A stretch of 64,000 nucleotides of DNA from Clavelina lepadiformis (lineage: Eukaryota > Chordata > Ascidiacea > Aplousobranchia > Clavelinidae): positions 18,476,860 to 18,540,859 of the forward strand of contig NC_135244.1 of NCBI RefSeq assembly GCF_947623445.1, read 5' to 3'. Numbering within the stretch: the stretch's first letter is position 1; each line of letters starts with the position of its first letter. The notes under the pieces were generated by a model. The model did no database searches. It was given only the letters and a program-made list of their open reading frames with translations, and was not told where the DNA came from. Made by a program: the position numbers and the translations under genes. Positions 35,933 through 46,510 of this stretch are shown one piece after another.

Positions 35933-38710
35933 TAGCGCTTTAGAATTTTTCCCAACCCCGCTGTAATCAAAGGCATACGGTGACCCTATCATTAACTGTG
36001 ACGTCACACCATAAGCGCGGTTAGTCGAGGTTGACCGTAAATTTTATTCGTTTTGACCAACTACTGCCTCCGCTATGCCGAGCTTAACCTGTAGTCCCTT
36101 CATTTGCGTTTTTTGGCTTTTGTTTTTTCAGAGTGACATCAGATCGAAAGCAAACAGCTCGTAAACCCGTTATGTAAACGTACTCGTCAACAATTGCTTT
36201 AGCCGTGTGGGCCGATTGAACTGTCGCCTGCATTTATATGGCTCGTTACGGCTTGAATGAAAAACATTAGCCGAAGGAACCCAACACCCCCTGATTAATC
36301 GCTGTGTGTGATTCGACCACTTTGTCCATATCATTCTCGGCATCGTGGCTTTATTCTTGATATTCGTATGTTTCACCGTAGCAAATTGACTCTTTTTCCG
36401 TCATAGGTCACCGCATTTTCGAACCGGTAGTAGCGTAACGACGTAGTTGATTCGCCCTGCTTGACCGATCTAGTCGTACACAAAACTCCTTTTGTGATGA
36501 CAATTCAGTCGGCATTTGTTAAACAGCGATCACGTTATGACAACATTAAGCACTTTTTATTGTAATAAATTCCGTTCAATGACGCGTTTTCACCGGAATG
36601 TGCGAGCTGACTATCTTCTATTTTGGTAATCAACGGCGCCATGTTTAATGACGTTGTTTCTTCTTCGTACGTTTTATCGCTACTCTTTATCTAAACACTC
36701 TTGTCTTTGTGCTTGCTTTTTCCGTTTTGTATCACTTTACCATCGATCAAACCGACCTATTTGTAAGGCCTAGTAATTATCATGCTATACTCGTGAAGAT
36801 ACACGACACGTATTTGTCAAGGTCGTTCTCCATAGCAAGTCGTTTGCTTTGGATTCATTTTTAACCCTGCATTTTCGACCATTGTTCAGCTTAGCAGTTG
36901 CGCCGACCCTTAAGGATTGGTCGCCATTAGCAATAACTGCGGTCTGTACTTACTGGAGATACCGTGTCGTCGTCACCCGAACTGTAATTGGTACGATTCA
37001 TATTTGAAAGTTTTGGAACGCTGTTGTATTGTGTTTTACTTCTAAGTCTCACTGTTTTTATTTTGCGAAAATAAAAATGCTCAATGGAAACCAGTGATTT
37101 TGTGAAGCAGAGGCAAGCAGTAAGTTTAAAAGGATGGTAACTGTTGCGAAATGACTGCATCCTGTGCGTACGGTCCGGAGAAAACTGTTTCTACAGGGGT
37201 CGCTGCATGTAATTCAGCGTTGTGTGTCTGTAACCGTGTAGTGCGCGTAACACACTTATTACAACTGTTACTTTCATTACCTATTCCCGTCACGTGATAA
37301 AAATATTATATTCCCTGCTGTTGTGTCAGCATCTTATATAAGCGAAAAGTTTCGACCGACTTTCTGTGATGTTGCATCACCCGACTTGGTGGCTTTTGAA
37401 ACTCATTTCGTGCAGATTGAAAAATATTCTTAGATCTTGATCAAGATTCGTGTATGGATTCTATAGGATGCTAATTGGATTACGAAATTTTGCCAGGCCT
37501 GATGAAATACTGCACCGCATAATTCTTTATAGGATGATTACTAGCAGTCCTGTTATTGCGTCGTTGTGAAATTATTCAGCGCACAAAACACATATTTACA
37601 ATCATCAGTCTCGCCCTTTCCGATCAACGCCGTTAGCAAACACGTCGAACATGGCTGACGTAATCTCAATTGCGTAGTCACCAGTACCGCTTATTCGACA
37701 ACAGCAGTGAACTTTGAGGACGTCAAAGTATTTGCGAATCACTCATAGTTCAATTGCGTCGCTTTAGCGGCGTACTTAATGTTTAGACGCGCAATATTCA
37801 GTTGCCGTGTTGAAATTACATGCAATGGGCGTCGTAAATTTCCTTCGAAATGTTGACCGATTCACCAACTGTGTGAAGATAAAGTTCATTTCATACTGAA
37901 GTTGGTTTTTAACTTACAACTTTTACAGCTACATTCGTTGTGTCTTATTGAAGCTTAACTGTGGTTTTGCGGAAAAGTTTAGATTGCAAACCGTTTTTGA
38001 TTCTAAAAAACATTAAAATCTTCATTTTATATTAAACTTATTGAAAACAACCCGTTGGTTGTACCGTTGGTTGTACCCGTTGGTACCCATGGCAACGGCA
38101 TGGCGCGCTTTTATCTTGTGTCAGCGCTCATTTATTTCATTAGTTACCAGAGACCAAATTAGTTTTCTTGACACAGATTTAATCAACTTTGACATTTTCA
38201 TTATTTCTTGAATAAAAAGATGAATTGGTTTCAAACTGAGATTGACAAACATGTCAATGTGGAGTAGGTACGAAAGACTGCTGTCTGCTATTGTACTGAA
38301 ACCATATACCAATGTTATGTATTGAAGACCTCATAAAACATAAACAGTCTTGTTCTTGTGCTATGTGACATACAAGACAACTTGATTTGCTGAGTTGTCG
38401 ATGATGTATTAGGAAGGTGGACTTGAGAAATATCCCATGAAAGTCCATACGGGACATAAATATCAGAATAATATCATATGACAAACGAACACATGATCCA
38501 AAACAGTGGAAAACACATTATTACGCAGACGATTCGGTAGATGCTATAACTACTAGGATGTGACAGCATCGAATAATATAATATATCCCGAACACAACAG
38601 TATGGTACAGAGTTTTAAACCATATGGAAACTTATGCATGATAAACATATTTTCTACTATTTTGGCTCTTGCGTAAGTTTTGCGTGCAAGTCGTAACTCC
38701 TACCACTATT

Positions 38711-38733
38711 TTCTTAAGATATCATCTTAAGAA
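38711..38733. repeat. 10-bp inverted repeat with 3-nt loop
   Basis: TTCTTAAGAT and ATCTTAAGAA flank ATC, giving a perfect hairpin. No gene context; function unknown. Confidence 0.6.
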
Positions 38734-40816
38734 GCATAAGTTAACACATTTTTCGGTGTAGTGAAAACAGTATTTTACGCTGTTGTTTTTCCTATATAGA
38801 TGTGTATATGACTTTGTTACAGCGGTGATCATGCAACGGGAAAAACTTTCCTTAATTCCAGCCAGGTTCTATGCCACAGTAACGGTGAACCGCGACACCA
38901 GTTAAACTCTCAGGCAAGATTTCTCATGCTATTATTCTTTTCACAGCAGCACAAAAGCACAACCTAATTAAAAATGAACCTCCGTTGGTACAAATGACAC
39001 AACGCTTGTATAACAGTAAGGTGCAAACAAGCCTGGAAAAACGTTACATGGCAAAGTAGTTAAAAAACACCCGGTGTGAAACACTCGAAATGGTGACAAT
39101 AAAAAGGTCAAAATCACACAGTGTTGGTGGCGAAAAAAACACATCCTAGAGTACTTCGCTCAATTTTGTTACAATGAATTCTTTTAAAAGCTTTATGACA
39201 AACATGTGCAACAAAAAGTTACCGGTTACATAGCCGCATGTTCAAACAGAGTTGCATGTGTCCTTCTTTTTTCATGCTATTTCAGATGTTTATGTATTTA
39301 ATAGGGATGTTCCAAATCGAAAAAGATTCGGATTCGTGAGAATGCGAATAATAGATTTTAATATTCGTACGAATCCGAATCGAATCCCAACTCAAAAAGT
39401 TAAGGTGTTGCCGTCCTTAGATCGAGTATTAATCAGTATATATTCAAGAAAAGAGTCGCAACTTTTTACCCGGTAAATAAAGGTTGGACCTTAAATGTTT
39501 TTGTGAATGATAATAAATTAACTCACATCTCGTTATATAACATTCACTTATTGGGTCCAATACAATAAAAATACAATAGTGGAATATTCGACCCGAATAT
39601 GCCGCTAAGAATTGGATTCGTGAATATAGCAAAAAGGTCGATATTTACATCCCGAGTATTTAACGGTTTGCAATAGCGTAGTGAAGTGCCTTTAAAGTTT
39701 TGCAACGAACAGGTAGTCGCCCTGTACAGCATTTCTATCTCAAGCAGGTCAAGTCTCACGGGACAACGTACATTACATTTTAATTAAAACTCTGATCAAA
39801 GGTTCGACCTTATAGTGCATCCACAGCAGCAGATTCATTTGCGCCTCACATTTCCCCTGGGTAAAGCCAGCACGATCTTAGACCCGATACCTGTCTTTAA
39901 GTATGTTAACAAAATTGACCTGAATTTCATAAATGCGTGGATCGAGTGTGAGCGATTTGACTGGGTCAAGACAAACAAGATTATTGCGGTGTAGTTACCC
40001 ACACAAAGTTAAAGCATTCAACAAAGTGGCGGGCGTGTTGACTCTACAGAGCCTTATCAGGCTACATGCTTCGTGTTCTTTTTTTCTTTTCACTTGTTTT
40101 CAACGTTTAAGTAATTTTCTAACCGGTCAATGACTCACTAATAGGAGTTGTAGGCGTAAAACAAACGCGTTTTTCCACCAACTGTGCTTATTTTGCAGAT
40201 ATTGAACGTAAAGGCCAACACGGATAACATGTCACAAATCATGTACCACGGGCAATTTGTTACCTGTTTATTCATAAACTGACAAACATCTTCAGCACGT
40301 ATACAGACTAACAAGGAAAGGTATTACACGACAAACCACTTGTTTTCACATGCCTGAAAGGAGTGTGACTCTTTTACGCTTCTAGCGGCGATTTTTGTTT
40401 CTAGCCTACTATTTTAGGGCATATGAAACAACACGCAATATCTAACTAACAACAGGTCTGTATGCTTAGATGAAAGACCACCGTCACATTTCCAACTTTC
40501 TTTTAAATCAACCTAAAAATAGTTGCAATTTAAAATCAAATTTTCAAATCAGTTTAGCGATGATTCAAATCTTTAAATATTCCGAATATTCCCAGAATTA
40601 ATTCGTCGATCAACGCTCAGAGGTAATTTTTTTTATTAGTTTTCTTCCTGGTCTACTAAAATTTCTATAAATTTTAAATTTTATTTCTAGTATTTTGCAA
40701 AAGATAAAATGTTTCAGAAAGATACAGATCTAACAGTGTCTGAAACAACATAATCTTCGGGAATCCCTTATACAATGAGTATCCGGTATTCGGTACTTGT
40801 GATGGCGTTGTACTTT

Positions 40817-40885
40817 AATTAAATAAATTTTAATAAAATAAAATTTTAAATTTAAATTTAAAATTGAATTAAATTTTAATAAAAA
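40817..40885. repeat. Low-complexity AT run
   Basis: Almost pure A/T made of TTTAATAAA- and AAATTT-like blocks, with internal self-complementarity. It lies 0.43 kb beyond the stop codon of the first lectin gene. Confidence 0.6.
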
Positions 40886-41311
40886 GCAACCATGATTTTA
40901 CCTTGTATTTTGTCATTAATTGCCTTCTACTTTATTAATGACATCTTTGCGAACATCTGCGAATTTCTATTTTGTTTAGATCCAAAAATTTTTATCATGT
41001 ACGTCATATTTACAGCACTAATTAATTTCTTTAATTTAATTCTATACCTCAATTCTTTCCAAACATTTTTGTATAATTTATTTCTCTACGACAAGCTGCT
41101 ATAAGTAGGCTACAGGTAATAGAAAACTGCAAATTTATCAACTGTATGGGAGCCAGATTATATGTGCAAAGGAAACCATGCGTGTGAAGCCGAGAAGAAA
41201 GCCGTATAACGCGCCAGTACAGGATTAAAGAGATTAAATTTACTGACCTACAAGATCTGAGTAATTAGAGCAGTTGTCCAACCAATCAAACTTTAGGAAA
41301 TTGAACGATTT

Positions 41312-43378
41312 TTACAGCTCTTCACTTGGCACGCAAGAGTAATACATTTTGATGAACTTTACCACACCCGAGCATGGATCTCCGAACACAGAGTTCTTGG
41401 GTGACAAGACACAGGAGTTTCGACCCCGGCAGACTCTTTGTACTTTCTCGTTGGAGCCATTTGCTCTGCAGTTGGAGTCGGTTTGACCTTGGCGGCATCT
41501 GAAAGAAAAAGTCTCGAAAGTCACAATGTGTTCCGCTCTAGCTGGTAAAAGTTATATACATCCTTACGTAGTGAGATCGTCTCTCCCGTAAAAAGCATAA
41601 TGAACAATTATGACGTATCCGTCGGGACAAGTGACTGTGAGATCCTTCTCGTGTTCACAAGCAACTGCGAGTCTCTCTTTTTCTGTCGAATAAAAGAGAC
41701 ATTATTTGTATTAGTGTGTGTAGACATGTGTGACGATTCAATGACGTAATTTATATTGAACACGTGATGCACCGGTTGAATCGTCATATATGAATTCCTT
41801 GCGTAACTCGAGAACACAAGTCTCAGCCTTTTATTGTCGTGTCCACTACTTTTTATTTCTCCACGAGCTAGATTGTATACGAACTATCAAATACAGTGGC
41901 TGCAAATCGATGTTTGATAATTACATGAGCTAAATCTATGCTGGTCAATTACAGTAAGTTATGCAGATTATATTTAATCATTAAATGTTCCATTATTTTA
42001 ATTTATGTATTTTAATGTAATTGTAAACGCCAACCAATACCTGTTGGCACGCATTGGTAGACAAGCTTGCTGTATTTCACTACACCAGCACAGGGATCAC
42101 CAAATAGACTGTTTTCGGCTGTCAGCAGGCAAGTGTTTTCATATTGACAGTTGTTTTTGATGATTGATAAAGAATTCTCGGCTTTACAATTAGTGTTTGT
42201 ATTGTAACCGCATCTTTATCAAACAAAAACAACAATGCAGTGTAATTCTGATATGATCTCTAATACTAGGCCCTTAATCAACTTAACAAACTGCAGATAC
42301 CGTTTTAAGAAAGCTAAAGCCAATATATACTTGTCACTTTCCAGTCGTCCATAAAACGCGTCTATTACATCGATTCGAAAGTACTCTGGGCATTGTACTT
42401 GCACCGGAGATTGATGTTCGCAAGCATACGTTGTTCGCTTTTCTGAAACTGTAAATATTAAATTCTATCGTCTTCTTTAATGCGGCAGAAAATTAATTTT
42501 AAACTAACTTTTTGTTCTACAGTATTCAATGTTTGCATTAACAAACTATTCTACGTTATAGAGAAGGAAATTACATAAGCATCACCACGGTAGGAATAGG
42601 TAAACTACATGTTCTAGTCGAAACCTGGTGCATGAGAAAGATGGGGTAGGCTATGTAAGTTATCACTAAAGTATCAAGTGGAATTCGGAAAATATACAGA
42701 GAAAATAAAAATAAAAACCTGCTGGTAAGCAATCGTAAACAAGCTTGATGTATTTTACCACTCCCCGGCAGGGGTCACCAAACACAAGGTTGCTGGCTTC
42801 CAGTGAACAGGAATTTTCACCTTGACAGTTTTGTTTGATGACAGTAAGGGAATTCCCCGCCTTGCAATTGGCGATTGAGCTCGAACCGCATCTGTTTAAA
42901 ATTCAAAAACAATCTTGTTTAGACAGATGACTCAGTCTAATATAGAGCAACGTATATCTGCCCCGTGCAACTATGAACAGTGATCATACGAGACACCAAC
43001 AAAACCAACTCAAAATGATAATGAGAGAGTTAGCTCTGTGGACCTGTTATGTTCCAGCCGGCCATAGAAAGCATCTATTACATCGATGACGTAAAGACTT
43101 GGACACTTCACTCGCACCGGTGTTTCATGTTCACAAGCAAACGTTGTCACCGACGCATCTACACGAAGGGATAAAAATTACAAAAAACTTTGTCTTGTGC
43201 CACAACTTAGATCTTAGACTACACACTAGCTAACCATAAAATCAGAACTAAACAATACTTTATCAAAATAGAAATTAAGCTTAGTGACATCGTTATTCAA
43301 AACAATTTACTTACTAGTTCGCTCTGGTGATAAAAGGATAATGACCGCTGAGAAAAATATGCAAACTTTAAAATTCAT
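41312..43378 (-). CDS. Secreted rhamnose-binding (SUEL-type) lectin with three domains, lectin gene 1
   Basis: Exons 43315-43378, 43044-43158, 42719-42891, 42331-42442, 42041-42213, 41568-41682 and 41312-41498 total 939 bp, 312 aa, with correct phases throughout. Exon 1 encodes a hydrophobic signal peptide (MNFKVCIFFSAVIILL). Three SUEL/Gal_Lectin domains follow, each from two exons. Each has eight Cys, an ACEH start, a YGR motif ending the first exon and FGDPC..VVK(Y/F) near the end of the second. Glu after the first Cys and Asp of DPC are positions the family uses for sugar contact. Domains 1 and 2 are of one type (AFYGRLE..(R/K)CG); domain 3 is the C-terminal type (YGRDDLTT..C). By family knowledge it should bind L-rhamnose or D-galactose on microbes or eggs outside the cell. 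It lies just left of the duplicated segments. Confidence 0.93.
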
Positions 43379-44578
43379 ACTTGTCTATAAATGAATACTA
43401 ATCTAACGATGATAACAATATAAGGTTGAGTTTTTTGTTTATTTTACGTTTTTTCATTCTGAATAACATTTTTTCCGGCCAAGTTTAATTAGAAAACTAA
43501 ACTAAATTCTGAGCACAAATTGGTTAATTTGTTAATCCCGACCAAACGTTTGAATTCTTTTAGAGGCAATATACAATTTTAATCTAAATAACGTAACAGA
43601 CTGACAGTCTTGTTTAAGACTCAACTGTTATAACTACCAATTACACTGATGTTTACTTCAACTTTCTGCACGTTGGTGCTTCGACAGTCTTTCACTTATT
43701 AAATTTATTGTTAAAATTTCTTTTATATATGCCTTATTGGTTCCTGTCATTTTTGTACTTCAAACAAAACAAAAACTAACAAAAAGAATATCAACACACT
43801 TTCATCGGCAATGCTTCAACAGGTTTGTGTTGAAAGAAATTTCAATAGGCTCAGAACTTAAAAGACTCTCAATCTTAATAAACTTAGGAGTGTTTTTTAA
43901 AAGATGATGATGCGGAAAAGGAATTGTTTTAAGTGCAAGCCAAACACAACTTACTAGTATATTTTTAACAGGCGAAAAACAGAGACAAAGAATAATTTCC
44001 GACTGGATGGGAAAGAATTTTAAGAACACACATGTTCTGGTATAATTTGTTTGTATATTCGTGTAGCTGGTATTTTTGAAAATTTCTTTATTTACTATAA
44101 GTTTAACACTTGGAAACTGTGGATTATTTTAAAGGGGATGAAACCTCGCTTTGGCACCGCCGCTTCACTCGACTTGTCATAGCTACGAAAATAATTGATT
44201 CAAAAACAGTTTGCTTGACCTATATGACTTGCATAAGCGGGCACATTCTATGTATTATAAAAACTATGAGTACTGTACACTATATAACCTTCGACGACTA
44301 TATCACATATAGTTTGACCCTGTCACATTTTGTAAGATTTTCAAAAACGTTTTAAACTTTATAATGTGGCACTTTCGTTTTTTTGCTCCGTGTTACGACC
44401 TGCTTGTGCAAAAATAAAATAACTTGTTACAAAAAAATCACTTTTAGTGACAAATGCACAAAAACTGATAACGGATCAACCTACGTTTGCTTGTGTTTCA
44501 TTAGCTGTGTAGGCTACCCTGTCCAAACGTGTAGAGAGGACAAGTTTTCAAAGACAAATTTCTTTTGCTACAGATGCA

Positions 44579-44584
44579 TTTATT
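44579..44584 (-). promoter_or_regulatory. Candidate poly(A) signal of lectin gene 2
   Basis: On the minus strand the sequence reads GGTAATAAATGCATCTG, about 120 bp past the stop codon. The same AATAAATGCATC block follows lectin gene 3, the inverted copy and lectin gene 6. Confidence 0.6.
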
Positions 44585-44700
44585 ACCAGCAGTTGCTTTA
44601 GTTATAAATCAGCACAACCATTCCATGATGTAATATTTCATATAAGCAATCATGTTGCGAAGGCATAATATTAACACATGAAAGGTTTCATTCCTGCCTC

Positions 44701-45976
44701 TCAGTGGTATTGGGGGATGCAGGAGTAATTCATCTTAATGAACTTGCGGACTCCACGACACGGATCGCCGAACTTTGAGTTTTTAGCCCAGAGAACACAA
44801 GAATTTTTATAATCACATGCATGGCGTATTTTCTGATAAGAGCCCTTTGCTTTGCAGTTGGTGTTCGTTTCGTGGTATCGGTAGCACCTGAAGAGTAGAA
44901 AATCAAAATGAAAAATCAAATGTGCGTCCTTATACTCTACAGCATTGTTTTTAACCTGTACTTCTACTAGGACAACTTTTGTTACACACTTTTAGTTCAA
45001 CTTGTCAAGCCAAAATTTATATCTTACGTAGTAAGGTCGTCTCTTCCGTAAAAAGCTTGAAAAACCCTTATGACGGTTCCACGAGGACACGACACGGTGA
45101 CGTCAGCTTCGTGCTCACAGGCGATAGCAACTCGTTCTTTCAATGAATAAAAAAATCAACTTTTCAAATCTTCAGCTACTTTTAGTTGGTGTAAGCTTGT
45201 TATCACACCAATTAGTTTATATAAACAACTCAGTATATGAGAATACAAGGAAAGGTACCTTTCTAACATACTGTATTTCTAATTCATATCAATCATTTTA
45301 TCTAGTAGTAAACTATATGTTGTGTAATTTTCTTTTAGTGTTTTAATATCTGCTGCAAAAGCAAATACCTATAGGCACGCATTGATAGACCAGCTTGATG
45401 TATTTCACCACTCCGTGACAGGGGTCGCCAAACACACTGTTGTGTGCTTTCAAAACGCACGAGTTTTTATTTTGGCAGTTTTTTTTGATTATAGTCAAAG
45501 AGTTTCCGGCTTTGCAATGGTCGTTTTTATTCCAGCCACATCTAAACAAAATATGCAGTGCAGTAAAATAGTTAAAAAAGTGTTTTATTATTACTTGTTC
45601 TTTTCACTACTTACGCAGGGTATAACTAATCATCGGCCTGTCATACCTATCTTTCTCTAGTCGACCATAGAAAGCATCTTGCACATCGATGACGTAATGG
45701 GCTGGACAACTAACTCGGACAGGAGTTTGATGTTCACAAGCAAACCGTGTATGCTGGGTTGCATCTGTGCAACCAAAGTTAAACGGAAATGATTTATACT
45801 GACAAGACTTAAATAAGAAATTGACCGAACAACACAAAAAACATGGTTATTAATGTATTAATGTTTGTTTATATCAAACATGTAAACTTTTGCAAGGAAC
45901 TAATATTGTAAAAGTTACCTGTCCAGACTGGCAATAGAAACAAGACGACAGAAATAGTCTTAAAAATTACACTCAT
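44701..45976 (-). CDS. Secreted rhamnose-binding (SUEL-type) lectin with two domains, lectin gene 2
   Basis: Exons 45919-45976, 45647-45764, 45369-45541, 45028-45136 and 44701-44887 join to 645 bp, 214 aa. The signal peptide ends in LPVWTG. Domain 1 has the eight Cys, YGRLEKDR, CGWNKNDHCKAGNS and FGDPCHGVVKYIK; domain 2 is the C-terminal type with YGRDDLTT and FGDPCRGVRKFIK, ending at TGA 44701-44703. It is the copy-A counterpart of lectin gene 3 but lacks that gene's middle domain. Exon 3 looks chimeric: its 5' part matches exon 3 of gene 3 and its last part plus the following intron match exon 5. The acceptor of exon 4 has changed from CAG to CATTG; the next AG, six bases on, keeps frame. 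Both canonical sugar-site motifs are intact. Confidence 0.9.
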
Positions 45977-46389
45977 TTTCAAGGGTAGATCTATACGAAA
46001 AAGTTCAACAAAGCTATCGAAGCGATTTAGCCTAACATGACAAAAACAAAAGCTTTAATTTGCTGGTTTCCATTCTCTTCAGGCCCAAAGCTGTCTCACT
46101 AAAGACAGGAATTTTGATTTGGGAACGTTTACGCTTATAACCTTCGCTTAAACAATTCATTGTATTTTATCATAATTTACCAGCTTTTCGTTAGAATGAC
46201 AAAGTTTACCTGCAGACGAAGAGTCATGCAAACTTTATCTTGATCAAAAACCTATTCTCTGACCTCCTCTGCAGCGTTGCGGCTCAATATAAAGGCGCTT
46301 CCACGTCAAAAGTATTTTGTTGTGTTTCTTTCATGTCCCGGGCTAATCCCTGACCTTGCCTATATACATTAATTATTATATTGGCACTG

Positions 46390-46510
46390 TAATTATTCGA
46401 AATTATTCTCAAGAGCATGTTACAGCCATCATGAAATTTCTTTAAAAGTGTTATTAAATTCATGTCACAGCCATCATGAAATGTTCTTAAAATTATAATT
46501 AAATACATAT
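46390..46510. repeat. Short tandem repeat in the upstream region of lectin gene 2
   Basis: CAGCCATCATGAAAT occurs twice at about 57-bp spacing, within a repeated block that also has ATTAAAT(T/A)CATGTCAC-like sequence. Copy B (52.30-52.37 kb) has one unit fewer, so the repeat has changed in number since the segmental duplication. Confidence 0.6.

Larger units (their letters stand above)
35933..41311. other. 5.4-kb gene-free stretch left of the lectin cluster
   Basis: No exon of a recognisable family. Small structures are a GTTGGTTGTACC tandem at 38051-38088, a 10-bp palindrome arm pair at 38711-38733, GAATCCGAATCG-like simple sequence near 39317-39390, and a very AT-rich run at 40817-40885. 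Confidence 0.5.

Noticed and set aside
39298-39640. GAATCCGAATCG-like sequence suggesting a transposon end (AGGGATGTTCC)
   Set aside because: I could not find a matching inverted end or target duplication downstream.
40892-41104. 70-codon hydrophobic frame resembling a membrane protein
   Set aside because: Its Phe/Leu/Ile richness follows from very AT-rich DNA; no homology or gene context.
46280-46300. TATA-like AATATAAAGG as promoter of lectin gene 2
   Set aside because: The TATAAA orientation is on the plus strand while the gene is on the minus strand, and copy B differs in the adjoining bases.
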